From RHKX01 sp963745755 (GTDB taxonomy: Bacteria > Actinomycetota > Thermoleophilia > Solirubrobacterales > 70-9): 64,000 bases of DNA. Numbering within the stretch: the first letter of the stretch is position 1; each line of letters starts with the position of its first letter. The DNA lies in assembly GCA_963745755.1 (NCBI GenBank), contig CAVUYP010000002.1, positions 1 to 64,000 on the forward strand, given 5' to 3'. The notes under the pieces were generated by a model, which did not search any database, was not told the origin of the DNA, and worked only from the letters and a program-made list of their open reading frames with translations. Both the position numbers and the translations under genes were made by a program. Below are positions 15,981 through 24,685 of the stretch, piece after piece.

Positions 15981-15997
15981 GATTCAATTAATTAACG
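15981..15997 (-). promoter_or_regulatory. AT-rich palindromic promoter/operator of the ArsR-AHSA1 pair
   Basis: The sequence GATTCAATTAATTAACG contains the perfect palindrome TTAATTAA (15988-15995) and is the most AT-rich spot in this part of the window. It lies only 6-20 bases before the ArsR start, so binding would block transcription directly. Confidence 0.4.
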
Positions 15998-16141
15998 CAA
16001 CCATTAAATACCAAGGGCACCCCGAGCGCAAGGCGAATCGGGCGCGATGGAGTCGCCGGGGCTGGCGGCGATGATCGGGTCACCCGGCCGGTCGTCGGTT
16101 GCGACAAGCGCGAAAGCGCATTCGACTAAGCTGCGAGCCAG

Positions 16142-16552
16142 ATGTCGACGCTGCTGAGGACGTTCGTGGTGACCCGGCTGGCGATCGGGCTCGTCTCCTG
16201 GTTCGCGCCGTCGCTTGCGGCGCGGCTGTTCGGGCTCGAGCCGCTGCCGCAGCCGATCATCGGCCAGCTGTTCGGGGCCCGCGAGTTCGCGCTCGGCACC
16301 GTCATCGCGGCCGGCTCGGGCCCGACCCGTCGCCAGGCGCTGCGGGTGGGGATCGCGATCGACGCCGCCGACGCGGTCGCCTCGCTGCGGGGAATCCGCG
16401 GGATGTCCCCGCAGGCGCGGATCCTCGTCGCCGCCGGCGCCGCCTCCTTCGCCGCGATCGGCGCGGTCGCGCTGGCCCAGGAGCAGGACCCGCAACAGCC
16501 GTTCGGCGACGGCGGCGCGGCCCTCGCCCCCGAGCCGCCGGCGCCGGCCTAG
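16142..16552 (+). CDS. Small integral membrane protein (DUF4267-like)
   Basis: 136 aa with about four hydrophobic segments: near 6-24, 45-60 (FALGTVIAAG), 68-82 and 92-110 (ILVAAGAASFAAIGAVALA). The spacing with an early R, F-G and ARE motif resembles the DUF4267 family of unknown function; the assignment is tentative. A TAAGCT box at 16127-16132 stands nine bases before ATG, and there is no Shine-Dalgarno. The C-terminal 25 residues are Pro/Gln-rich and likely disordered. Confidence 0.65.
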   Translation: MSTLLRTFVVTRLAIGLVSWFAPSLAARLFGLEPLPQPIIGQLFGAREFALGTVIAAGSGPTRRQALRVGIAIDAADAVASLRGIRGMSPQARILVAAGAASFAAIGAVALAQEQDPQQPFGDGGAALAPEPPAPA

Positions 16553-16576
16553 CCCTGGGCTCGTCGGTGCGAGCGG

Positions 16577-17629
16577 GTGGGTGCCGATGAGCGGGTTTCA
16601 GCCTTGAGCCGTCACGCCTACACCGTCGAGTCGAGTCCGGCGCGGATCGAGCGCTCCGGCGGCGAACGCGTCGACGTGACCGCCGAGCAGATGCCGATCC
16701 TGTCGGGGATGGCACTGGCGACGCTGCGCCTCGAGCCCGGCGCCGCCCGGGAGCCGCACTGGCACCCGAACGCGGCCGAGCTCAGCTACTGCCTGGAGGG
16801 CACGGCGCGGATGACGATCGTCGAGCCCGGCGGCGGGCGGGTGACGACGGCGGTCGAGCCCGGCGATCTCGTCTTCGTGCCGGCCGGGCTCGTCCACGAC
16901 ATCGAGACGACATCGGGCTCGGCGGCCCGGTTCGTCGTCTGCTTCGGCGACGAGCGCTACGAGGACCTGAGCCTCCCGGCGGTCACCGCGGAGATGCCCT
17001 CGCACGTCCTCGCCGCCACGTTCGGCACCGGCCCGGCCGCCTTCGAGGCGATCGAGCCGGCCCGCGAGCCTGCCTTCATCGCCGTGCCCGAGAGCGCTCC
17101 TGAGCACGCGCCGGCCACCGCTCGCTACCGCCTGCAGCTCGAGCGGCTCGAGCCCGACGTCGCCAACGAGGGCGGCTCGCTGATCTTCGGCCGCGGCGAC
17201 GGCTTTCCGGTCCTCGACGGCCTCGCGATGTACTCGTTGCGGATGAACGGCCGCGCCGTCCGCGAGCCGCACTGGCATCCGAACGCGGCCGAGCTCAACT
17301 ACGTGATCGCCGGCTCGGTGCGGCTGACGATCGTCAGCCCCGGCGGCGACGTCGAGACCGTCGACCTCGGCGCCGGCGACATCAGCTTCATCCCCCGCGC
17401 CTACTTCCACCACATCGAAACGCTCGGCGACGAGGAGGCGCACCTGGCCGTCTTCTTCGATCACGAGCTGCCCGCCGACAACGGCGTCGCCGCGGCGCTC
17501 AGCGCCTATCCACCGGAGCTGCTCGACGCCGTCTTCGGGCGGCCGCCGGGCACGTTCGCGGCGCTGCCGAGGTTCGACGCCGACGTCTTGCTCAGCCCCG
17601 CCGCCGACGGCGGAGGCGACGGCGGATGA
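16577..17629 (+). CDS. Bicupin protein, oxalate-decarboxylase-like
   Basis: 350 aa from GTG 16577 (TTG 16604 is another in-frame start). Two cupin domains, each with the metal motif REPHWHPNAAE (near 57-67 and 230-240), followed by the second cupin motif with its late His (GLVHDIET; AYFHHIET). The duplicated, near-identical HWHPNAAE motif is diagnostic of OxdC-type bicupins, which use manganese to split oxalate to formate and CO2; the lid glutamate cannot be assigned by eye. The stop overlaps the next start (ATGA), so it is translationally coupled to the F420-type reductase. Confidence 0.8.
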   Translation: MGADERVSALSRHAYTVESSPARIERSGGERVDVTAEQMPILSGMALATLRLEPGAAREPHWHPNAAELSYCLEGTARMTIVEPGGGRVTTAVEPGDLVFVPAGLVHDIETTSGSAARFVVCFGDERYEDLSLPAVTAEMPSHVLAATFGTGPAAFEAIEPAREPAFIAVPESAPEHAPATARYRLQLERLEPDVANEGGSLIFGRGDGFPVLDGLAMYSLRMNGRAVREPHWHPNAAELNYVIAGSVRLTIVSPGGDVETVDLGAGDISFIPRAYFHHIETLGDEEAHLAVFFDHELPADNGVAAALSAYPPELLDAVFGRPPGTFAALPRFDADVLLSPAADGGGDGG

Positions 17630-18282
17630 GGGTCGGGGTGCTGGGAACCGGGATCGTCGGGCGGACGATCGGCTCGAAGCTGGTCGCGCTCGGCCACGAG
17701 GCGCGGATGGGCTCGCGTGCGGCCGGCAACGAGGCCGCGGTCGAGTGGGCCGAAGCGGCCGGCGAGGCGGCGAGCGAGGGTAGCTTCGGCGACGCCGCCG
17801 GCTTCGGAGAGCTGCTCTTCAACTGCACCGCCGGCGGCGCCTCGCTCGACGCGCTCGCGGCCGCCGGCGAGGCGAACATGCGCGGCAAGGTGCTCGTCGA
17901 CGTCGCCAACCCGCTCGACTTCTCGGCCGGGATGCCGCCGACGCTCTCGATCTGCAACGAGGACAGCCTCGGCGAGCGGATCCAGGCGACGTTTCCGGGG
18001 GTGCGGGTCGTGAAGTCGCTGAACACGATGAGCTGCGCGGTGATGGTCGATCCCGGTCGCGTCCCCGGCGCGCACTGCGTCTTCGTCTGCGGCAACGACG
18101 ACGACGCCAAGCGCCGGGTCGGGGAGCTGCTCGGCGGCTTCGGCTGGCCGGCGCAGCGGATCATCGACCTCGGTGGGATCGAGGCGGCGCGCGGGACCGA
18201 GATGTATCTGCCGCTCTGGCTGTCGCTGTACGGGAAGCTCGGCAGCGGCGACTTCAACGTCGTCGTCGAGCGCGGCGGCTGA
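17626..18282 (+). CDS. NADP/F420-dependent oxidoreductase family protein
   Basis: 218 aa. The N-terminus VGVLGTGIVGRTIGSKLVAL is the dinucleotide-binding loop, followed by GSRAAGNEAA (phosphate-recognising), LVDVANPLDF, and VVKSLNTM. This is the pattern of the F420H2:NADP oxidoreductase family (NpdG-like), though related NADP-only members exist. Starts inside the bicupin stop codon and precedes the macro-domain gene by 15 bp. F420 use would be consistent with an actinobacterium, but no F420 biosynthesis gene is in this window. Confidence 0.75.
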   Translation: MRVGVLGTGIVGRTIGSKLVALGHEARMGSRAAGNEAAVEWAEAAGEAASEGSFGDAAGFGELLFNCTAGGASLDALAAAGEANMRGKVLVDVANPLDFSAGMPPTLSICNEDSLGERIQATFPGVRVVKSLNTMSCAVMVDPGRVPGAHCVFVCGNDDDAKRRVGELLGGFGWPAQRIIDLGGIEAARGTEMYLPLWLSLYGKLGSGDFNVVVERGG

Positions 18283-18297
18283 CCGGCCGCCGGGCCG

Positions 18298-18831
18298 ATG
18301 ATCGAGCTCGTCCAGGGCGACATCACCCGCCAGCGCGTCGACGTGATCGTCAACGCCGCCAACTCCGACCTCGCCCACGGCGGCGGCGTCGCCGCGTCGA
18401 TCGCCCTCGCCGGCGGGCCGGATCTGCGGCGCGAGTCGGCCGAGCATCCGCGGATCCCGGTCGGCGAGGCGGGGGTGACGACCGCGGGAGCGCTGTCGGC
18501 GCGGTGGGTGGTCCACGCGGTCGGCCCGGTCTGGTCGGGCGGCGAGGAGGGAGAGCCGGAGCTGCTGGCGGGCGCCTACCGGTCGGCGATGGCGATGGCG
18601 ATCGACCTCGGCGCTCGCTCGATCGCGTTTCCGTCGATCTCGACCGGCATCTTCGGCTATCCGATCGAATCGGCCGCCGCGACCGCGATCTCGGCACTGC
18701 GCAGCGCCGCCACCGAGCCCTGCGCCCCGGAGCTGATCCGGATCTGCCTGTTCAGCGAGGCCGACCTGCAGGTCTACGAGGAGGCGCTCGCCGCCGTCGC
18801 TGCCGGCGATGGCGACGGCGACGGCGACTAG
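18298..18831 (+). CDS. Macro-domain protein, ADP-ribose-binding
   Basis: 177 aa. Macro domain: LVQGDITRQRVDVIVNAANS (1-24), GGGVAASIALAGG (about 30-40), VHAVGP (about 64-69), and SISTGIFGYP (about 107-116) for the diphosphate-binding loop. Family members hydrolyse O-acetyl-ADP-ribose or ADP-ribosyl bonds. The C-terminus ends in a GDGDGDGD tail coded by a small GGCGAC repeat. Near-operonic with the reductase before it and the SDR after it. Confidence 0.85.
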   Translation: MIELVQGDITRQRVDVIVNAANSDLAHGGGVAASIALAGGPDLRRESAEHPRIPVGEAGVTTAGALSARWVVHAVGPVWSGGEEGEPELLAGAYRSAMAMAIDLGARSIAFPSISTGIFGYPIESAAATAISALRSAATEPCAPELIRICLFSEADLQVYEEALAAVAAGDGDGDGD

Positions 18832-18834
18832 GCT
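18829..18834 (+). promoter_or_regulatory. -10 box TAGGCT before the epimerase gene
   Basis: TAGGCT overlaps the macro-domain stop codon and lies nine bases before ATG 18844; no Shine-Dalgarno is present in the short gap. Confidence 0.4.
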
Positions 18835-18843
18835 GCCGACGCG

Positions 18844-19833
18844 ATGAGCACGGTCCTGATCACCGGCGCGACCGGCACCGTCGGCTACCCGATCGCCCGC
18901 GACCTGATCGCCCGCGGCGACGCCGTCCGGGCGCTGGTCCGCGACGCCGAGCGGGCCCGGGCGCTGCTGCCGCCCGGCGCCGAGCCGGTGCCCGGCGACG
19001 TCACCGATCGCGACTCGGTCCGGCGGGCGGTCGCCGGCGCCGAGCTGGTCTACCACGCCGCCGGGCTGCCCGAGCAGTGGCGGCGCGACGACGACGACTT
19101 CACCCGCGTCAACGTCGAGGGCACCCGCAACGTCGCCGAGGAGGCGCTCGCCGCCGGGATCCGCCGGCTCGTCTACACGAGCACGATCGACGTCTTCGCC
19201 TGGACGCCCGGCGCTCGATTCGACGAGTCGGTGCTCGATCCGGAGCCGCGGCCGACCGTCTACGAGCGCTCCAAGCAGGAGGCCGACCGGGTCGTCGTCG
19301 GGCTCGGCGAGCGCGGTCTCGACGCCGTCTTCCTGCATCCCGCCGCCGTCTACGGGCCGGTGCCGGCGCTCGCCGCCGGCCTCAACGACCTGCTCGTCCG
19401 CCTGGCGACGAAGAAGATCCCGATGTTGCTGCCGGGCGGGATGCCGGTCGTCCACTGCGACGACGTCGCCGCCGCCCACGTTCGCGCCGCCGACGGCGCG
19501 GCCTCGGGCAGCCGCTACATCGTCGCCGACCGCTACCTGACGCTGAGCGAGATCGCCGCGTCGGTAGCCGCCGCGGCGCCCGGCGCCCGCAAACCGCCGG
19601 TGATGCCGCTGGCCGTCGCCCGGGCGGTGTCGGCGGTCGGCGAGCGGATCGCCGCGCTGAGCGGCCGCCCGCCGCTGATACCGCACGGGGCGCTGATCTT
19701 CCTCGAGTCGCACCCGGTGCCGGACGGCGGCCGGGCGCGCGACGAGCTCGGCCTCGAGGTGACGCCGTGGGAGCGCGGCCTGGCCGAGACGCTCGACCAC
19801 TTCCGGGCCCAGGGCTTCGCGAGCGCCGCCTAG
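18844..19833 (+). CDS. NAD(P)-dependent epimerase/dehydratase family protein
   Basis: 329 aa. Extended SDR: VLITGATGTVGYPIA (cofactor loop), VYHAAGLPEQW, YTSTIDVF, and YERSK (YxxxK), followed by the substrate region HPAAVYGP. It resembles nucleoside-sugar epimerases and 3-beta-hydroxysteroid/dihydroflavonol reductases alike; I cannot choose. Last gene of a co-directional block from 16142; its stop is three bases from the convergent esterase gene. Confidence 0.8.
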   Translation: MSTVLITGATGTVGYPIARDLIARGDAVRALVRDAERARALLPPGAEPVPGDVTDRDSVRRAVAGAELVYHAAGLPEQWRRDDDDFTRVNVEGTRNVAEEALAAGIRRLVYTSTIDVFAWTPGARFDESVLDPEPRPTVYERSKQEADRVVVGLGERGLDAVFLHPAAVYGPVPALAAGLNDLLVRLATKKIPMLLPGGMPVVHCDDVAAAHVRAADGAASGSRYIVADRYLTLSEIAASVAAAAPGARKPPVMPLAVARAVSAVGERIAALSGRPPLIPHGALIFLESHPVPDGGRARDELGLEVTPWERGLAETLDHFRAQGFASAA

Positions 19834-19836
19834 CGG

Positions 19837-20475
19837 TCAGCCGAGCGTCGTCGCCAGCCAGCCCTGCGCGGCGGGGACATGCGCGGGATCGATCTGGTGC
19901 CCGGCGTCGGACTCGTGGTATTCGACGGTCAGGCCGCCGCCCTCGAGGAGGTCGCGAGCGGCGCGACCGAAGCCGACCTCCATGACCCCGTCGTTGCGGC
20001 CGTGGGCGATGAAGGCGCGAAGTCCGGTGCGATCCGCAGTCGAGGGCTCCCATCCGGCGACGGTCGGGACGAAGCCGCTGAAGGCGAGGATTCCCGCCGG
20101 GGCGGGACGCTCGCCGGCGAGGCCGAGCGCGTAGCTCATCACCGTGCCCATCGAGAAGCCGCCGAGCACGGTCCGTTCGGCTCCGATCCCGAGCCGCTCC
20201 CAGGTCCGGTCGTGGAAGTCGGCGAGGGCGTCGTAGGCGGCCCGGAACGTCTCCGGGTCGGGGAAGCCGACCCTCGGCACCCGGTACCAGTGCCGGCCCG
20301 GCCAGCCGGCAATCCGCAGCGGGCCCCCGGGGGTGACGACGTGGAGGCGGCGCTGGGGGTCGAGGACCTCGGCGAGGCCGATCAGGTCGTGCTCGTCGGT
20401 GCCGCGGCCGTGATGAAGGAGCAGTAGGCCCTCGGGCTCGCCGGCGGCGGGGCGTTCGTCGAAGTCGAGGCTCAC
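19837..20475 (-). CDS. Alpha/beta hydrolase, carboxylesterase/phospholipase-like
   Basis: 212 aa from GTG 20475. Nucleophile elbow GGFSMGTVMS (Ser near 112), acid in HGRNDGVMEV and His in SDAGHQIDP. The opening LLLHHGRGTDEHDLIGLAEV is typical of the small dienelactone-hydrolase/YpfH-type serine esterases. All triad residues are present, in contrast to the degenerate hydrolase at 4332. Stands alone on the minus strand between two plus-strand genes. Confidence 0.85.
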   Translation of the reverse strand: MSLDFDERPAAGEPEGLLLLHHGRGTDEHDLIGLAEVLDPQRRLHVVTPGGPLRIAGWPGRHWYRVPRVGFPDPETFRAAYDALADFHDRTWERLGIGAERTVLGGFSMGTVMSYALGLAGERPAPAGILAFSGFVPTVAGWEPSTADRTGLRAFIAHGRNDGVMEVGFGRAARDLLEGGGLTVEYHESDAGHQIDPAHVPAAQGWLATTLG

Positions 20476-20580
20476 CGCCGGGACGATAGTCGGCCGTCGC
20501 GGCGCCTCCCGCGGTGGCTGTTAGAGGCGGCCCGCGCCGGGTAGTTGCGTGGTGAACGAGTAATCGACGAAAGGAACGAG

Positions 20581-21147
20581 ATGTCGGACCAGCTTCAGGG
20601 TAAGAAGATCGCTTTCCTCGTCGCCAACGAAGGCGTCGAGCAGGTCGAGTTGACCGAGCCGCTCAAGGCCGTGCGGGAGGCCGGCGCCGAGGTCCACCTG
20701 CTCGCTCCCGAGGACGGCGAGATTCAGGCCTTCAACCACCTCGACAAGGGCGAGACCTTCACGCCCGACGCCACGGTCGGATCGGCCGACGCCTCCGGGT
20801 ACGACGGGCTGGTGCTGCCCGGCGGCGTCGCCAACCCCGACAACCTCCGGACCAGGCAGGAGGCGATCGGCTTCATCAAGGCGTTCTTCGAAGCCGGCAA
20901 GCCGGTCGGGGCGATCTGCCACGCGCCGTGGACGCTGGTCGAGGCCGACGTCGTCCGCGGCCGGACCCTGACGTCGTGGCCGAGCCTGCAGACCGACCTC
21001 CGCAACGCCGGCGCCGAGTGGGTCGACGAGGAGGTCCACGTCGACCAGGGCCTCGTCACCAGCCGCAAGCCGGAGGACCTCGAGGCCTTCAACGCGAAGA
21101 TCGTCGAGGAGTTCGCCGAGGGCAAGCACAACGGCCAGCACGCCTGA
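20581..21147 (+). CDS. DJ-1/PfpI family protein (type 1 glutamine amidotransferase-like)
   Basis: 188 aa from ATG 20581, with AAAGGAACGAG just upstream. KKIAFLVANEGVEQVELTEP, DGLVLPGGVANPDNLR (the conserved glutamate loop region lies earlier, EGVEQ), and the nucleophile elbow AICHAPW with Cys near 115 followed by His. This is the PfpI/YhbO-like subgroup associated with general stress and with protein deglycase or protease claims. A strong hairpin follows the stop. Confidence 0.85.
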   Translation: MSDQLQGKKIAFLVANEGVEQVELTEPLKAVREAGAEVHLLAPEDGEIQAFNHLDKGETFTPDATVGSADASGYDGLVLPGGVANPDNLRTRQEAIGFIKAFFEAGKPVGAICHAPWTLVEADVVRGRTLTSWPSLQTDLRNAGAEWVDEEVHVDQGLVTSRKPEDLEAFNAKIVEEFAEGKHNGQHA

Positions 21148-21172
21148 CCGGCGGCGGCCGCCCGGTTCGGCC

Positions 21173-21201
21173 CGGCCCGTGCCCGCACGCGGGTCGGGCC
21201 G
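21173..21201 (+). terminator. GC-rich terminator-like hairpin after the DJ-1 gene
   Basis: CGGCCCG pairs with CGGGCCG and, inside a small internal bulge, CCCGC pairs with GCGGG around a two-base turn. It begins 26 bases after the stop and precedes the 53-bp palindrome. Confidence 0.5.
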
Positions 21202-21212
21202 CCTCCCAGAAT

Positions 21213-21265
21213 CCGCCGAGGTCGAGGAAACAGGCAACTGTCACGCCTTTCCTCGACCTCGGCGG
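21213..21265. repeat. 53-bp palindromic repeat, copy 1
   Basis: Left arm CCGCCGAGGTCGAGGAAA (21213-21230) and right arm TTTCCTCGACCTCGGCGG (21248-21265) are perfect inverted 18-mers around a 17-nt loop. An element with the same arms and the same loop length, but a different loop sequence, is at 28313-28365. Here it lies between convergent genes, so it could also act as a bidirectional terminator, but the arm identity between loci points to a dispersed repeat or a protein-binding site. Confidence 0.7.
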
Positions 21266-21305
21266 GGAGGGGGGCGTGGCTGGGCTGCTGGTCGGCGCGG
21301 CGGGG

Positions 21306-22417
21306 CTAGGCGGCGGCGGGGGTCGCCGGAGTCAGCGACCGCAGACCACCGGCGGCACGCAGGAAATCGCGCTCGACGCGACCGACGATCAGCGTCGCCC
21401 AGCGCGGCGAGAGCAGGGCCGGCAGCGATCCGGCGACGACCGCCAGACGGCCGCCGGGTCCGGGCCAGGGCCGGTGGCCGGTGCGCTCGGCGCAGCCGCG
21501 GTAGTGGAGGTCGGTGAACAGCAGCATCAGCACGGCGGCCGTCCGGACAGCGGCGGTGCCGCCGAGGTCGAGCCGCTCGAACAGCCGCCGGTAGGCGCCG
21601 GCGCGGCCGAGCGCCAGCCGCAGGTAGTCCTCGCGGACGTCGCGGACGACCGCCTCGGCCTCACCGTCGGTCGGCGTCACTGCCGAGGTAGGGCCGCAGC
21701 GCCGGGTGATAGGCGACGCCGCGGGCGAGGTCGGTCTCGATGTCGCGGGTGACGTTGGCGAGCTGGATCATCTCGCTGACGAGGAAGGCGTCCTCGCGCG
21801 CCGGCGGCGGGACATTCGCCGCCGCTGATCAGATCGATCACGAAGACCGCCGGATGGCCGATCACGTTGCGGCAGTAGCGGGTCAGCTGCTCCTCGTCGG
21901 CGAGCGCCCCGCCCTGGCGGGCGAAGGTCTCCGTCGACCAGACCATTCCCGTCGCCATCGAGCGGACGAGCTCGGCGATCCGCGCCTGGACGGCCGGGTC
22001 GAGGGTTCGGTAGACGGCGTCGACGTGGCGGCAGCGGTCGACGAGCAGCAGGTGGACGCGGTCGCGGTCGTCACGGGCGAGCAGGTCGGGGATCGGGGTC
22101 GGCGCCGGCAGCGGCTCGGCGTCGAAGCGGGCCGCGAAGCGGCTCAGCTCCGCCGTCCGCGCCGCCGGGTCGGGGTAGAGGTCCTCGTAGGTGTCGAGCA
22201 TCCGGCAGTAGAGGTAGGCGACGGCGGCGGCGCGGGCCTGCTCCTGCGGCAGCACGACGATGCTCGCCGCGAAGCTGCGGGCGGCGTGGGGGAGGATCCG
22301 CCAGAGGAAACGCTCCGGCCGGGTCTCGGCGGCGAGCGCGTCGAGATCGGGACGGCGCCGGTTCACCGACAGCCCCTGCAGGAGGAGCATCGGGCCGAGG
22401 GCGAGTGCCGGTCTCAT
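21306..22417 (-). CDS. Squalene/phytoene synthase family protein, interrupted by two +1 frameshifts
   Basis: Three pieces in successive frames: 22417 to about 21817, then to about 21669, then to the stop at 21306. Removing one base at each junction gives a continuous 369-aa protein. The first piece carries YCRMLDTYED, equivalent to the first Asp-rich motif; the second carries LANVTRDIETDLARG, the second motif NxxRDxxxD; the third is a helical C-terminus. The family condenses two isoprenoid diphosphates head-to-head (farnesyl or geranylgeranyl). Downstream of the DUF3089 and PfkB genes on the same strand. I think the shifts are sequence errors because the same kind of +1 error recurs in nearby and essential genes. 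Confidence 0.75.
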
Positions 22418-22434
22418 CGCCGCAACCTAGCGCG

Positions 22435-23609
22435 CTAGTTGCGCTTCAGGTAACGCTTGCCCTGGGTGCGAACGATGTCGACCAGGTTGCCGAGCGCGAC
22501 GTTCGCGTCGAGCAGATGCAGGCCCCAGCTCGGCAGCGGCGAGGGGCTGAGGACCCTGGCGCCGTCGATCGAGGAGATGATCAGGGCATCGGCGCCGTTG
22601 GCGTGGACGCAGCGGCCGCGAGTAGTGATCCTGGGGGGTCAGCCAGGGGGTGTCAGCGGTCGGCTGCGGGCCGCCGTACATGATCGTGATCCCGACGCCG
22701 AGGGTTCCCGGGAACGGCTCGCTGCGGGCCAGCGTCTCGAGCCGGCCGGCGCCGCCGCCGAGCGCGGCGGGGTTGGTGCAGGCGACCCGGTAGTCGTTCG
22801 GGTCGGCCCCGGCCGGAACCGCCGCGAACGGGCCGTCGGTGCGGCCGAACACGGCGTCGTCGGGCGGCGTCTCGTTGAAGGTCGAGAAGGCGATCACGCA
22901 GCGGATCTGCTTGCGCGAGTGACAGAGCGGGGTCCGCTTGAAGGTGCCGCCGACGTCCTCGCCCTTGCGAACGGTGACGTTGCCGCCGAGCAGGATCGCC
23001 GAGATCAGCTTGCGGCGCTGCCGCTTCTTCCTCTCGATCTCGGTGCTGAGCAGCTCGTTCAGCATCCCGGTGCCCTGCGAGTGGCCGATCAGAACGACGC
23101 CACGGCCGTGGTTGTACTTCCGCAGGTAGGTGCGCCATGCGCGCGAGGACGTCGCCATAGGCGATCCTGGCGGCATTCGGATCCAACTCCTGGCCGCCGA
23201 TCGCCTTCAGGGTCAGCTGCCGGTAGACCGGCGCGTAGACGCGGCAGTCCTCCGAGTAGCGGGCCGCCTGGTTCTCGGCGATCGCGGTCTGCTGGGGATC
23301 GATGTGCTTGTCGGCGTTCTCGGTCTGCTGCTCGCTGACCGTCGGGTAGACGTAGAAGCAGTCGTACTTCGGCCGGCGCGCGTTCCTCGCCTTCGTGACC
23401 GTCGCCGAGCCGTCGCCGGCGAAGACGGTCGTCTTCAGGCTGCCCTTGCAGGGGTTCGGATCGGCGCCGGGCTTGCAGAGCCACTTCGTCTTCGCGTCGG
23501 CACCGGCGGGCGCGAGCGCCGCCAGCAGCAGCAGGGCGGCGGCCAGCAGCATCGCCGCGATCGTCCGCCCGTGGACGGGTCCGGTCTTTTCAGCAGCACT
23601 CACCGACAA
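22435..23609 (-). CDS. Secreted DUF3089-type alpha/beta hydrolase, interrupted by two +1 frameshifts
   Basis: Starting at 23609, the frame must drop one base near 23141 and one near 22618 to reach the stop at 22435; the repaired protein has 390 aa. Signal peptide to about residue 39. Conserved features: KYDCFYVYPTV, then after the first repair DVLAAWRTYLRKY, RGVVLIGHSQGT (nucleophile Ser), TPLCHSRKQIRCVIAFSTFN, and after the second repair VHANGADAL with the late His, the last conserved block. Family members are lipase-like enzymes of unknown substrate. Cysteine pairs suggest disulfides, fitting export. Confidence 0.75.
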
Positions 23610-23649
23610 CTCGCTCTCCTCCTCGGTCCGGCCTCCGGTCCCGGCAAGC

Positions 23650-24621
23650 CTAGCGAGCGTCCCGCTCCGGCCCGCCGGTTCGGCCCGGCGGCCCGGAGCG
23701 GACCTCTGCGTGGATCCGCTCGACGTCGTCCCGCGCCGGCGGTGCCGTCCCGACCGTCCCGACCGCGGCCGCCGCCGCGGCGGCGCCGAAGCGGCACGCC
23801 TCCTCGAGCGCCATCCCGCGCTCGAGGCCGAGCAGCGTCGCGCCGGCGAACGCGTCGCCGCCGCCGACGGCGCTGAGGACCTCGACGGCCGGCGGGCGGA
23901 TCTCGAAGCGACCCTCGGCCGAGACCACGAAGGCGCCGCGCTCGCCCTCGGTGACGACGACGACCTCGGCGGCGTGGCCGGCGACCAGCTCGGCCGCGTC
24001 CTCGCGCCGCTGTGGGTCTTCGAGCTCGCGGGGACGGCCGAGCAGGGCGTCGAGCTCGCGCCAGTTCGGCTTGATCATGAACAGGTTGCGGCCGAGCGCC
24101 TGCTCGAGGGCGGGGCCGTGCGTGTCGAGCATCATCCGCGCACCGGCCTCGTCGGCGATCGCCGCGATCTGGCCGTAGAGATCGCCCGGCACGCCGATCG
24201 GCAGGCTGCCGCTGGCGAGGACGTGGTCGCCGGCGGCGACGGTGGTCGTGAACGCGGCGAGGATCGCCGCGATCTCGTGGGTCGAGAGGGCGGGGCCCGG
24301 GAGCACGAACCTGAACAGCCGCTCGGTGCAGCGCTCGGTGACCGCGAACGACTCCCGGTTCCGCCAGGCGATCGGGATCGGCCGGTGGTCGATGCCCTCC
24401 TCGTCGAGGAGGATGCAGAGGCGTTCGCCGGTCTCGGCGCCGCAGCAGTGCAACGCGACCGCCTCGCCGCCGAGCGCGACGATCGTCCGCGCCGCGTTCA
24501 GGCCGCCGCCGCCGGGCTCGATGCGCTCCGCCTCGCAGCGCAGCTTCACCTCGGGGGCGAGCTCGGCGACGGACGTGCTGACGTCGAGCGTCGGGTTGAT
24601 GGTCAGCGTGATGATCGCGAT
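23650..24621 (-). CDS. PfkB-family sugar kinase (1-phosphofructokinase-like); non-canonical start
   Basis: About 323 aa if translation begins at ATC 24621. The N-terminus IITLTINPTLDVSTSVAELA is the conserved first strand of PfkB kinases, but the frame upstream of GTG 24549 holds no ATG, GTG or TTG before a TAG at 24631, and GTG 24549 would cut that strand off. TAGCTT, a possible -10, ends six bases before the ATC, so a leaderless ATC start is conceivable. Later motifs are normal: PGGGGLNAART, and GGGDAFAGATLLGLERG with the catalytic Asp and anion hole. Substrate is probably fructose-1- or 6-phosphate or tagatose-6-phosphate; not resolvable. Confidence 0.75.
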   Translation of the reverse strand: MAIITLTINPTLDVSTSVAELAPEVKLRCEAERIEPGGGGLNAARTIVALGGEAVALHCCGAETGERLCILLDEEGIDHRPIPIAWRNRESFAVTERCTERLFRFVLPGPALSTHEIAAILAAFTTTVAAGDHVLASGSLPIGVPGDLYGQIAAIADEAGARMMLDTHGPALEQALGRNLFMIKPNWRELDALLGRPRELEDPQRREDAAELVAGHAAEVVVVTEGERGAFVVSAEGRFEIRPPAVEVLSAVGGGDAFAGATLLGLERGMALEEACRFGAAAAAAAVGTVGTAPPARDDVERIHAEVRSGPPGRTGGPERDAR

Positions 24622-24685
24622 GGGACGAAGCTATCCGTTGATCTCACGAAACGGCAACCCCGGTCGTTGAGAGCATTGAACGGAG

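Noticed and set aside
17506..19800. Long minus-strand frame opposite the bicupin, reductase, macro-domain and SDR genes
   Set aside because: Composition of an antisense shadow in GC-rich DNA; the plus strand carries clear family motifs.
21306..23609. Squalene-synthase-like and DUF3089 genes as true pseudogenes
   Set aside because: Same +1-only pattern as in essential genes, with motifs and length otherwise intact. I favour sequence error, though decay cannot be excluded for these two.
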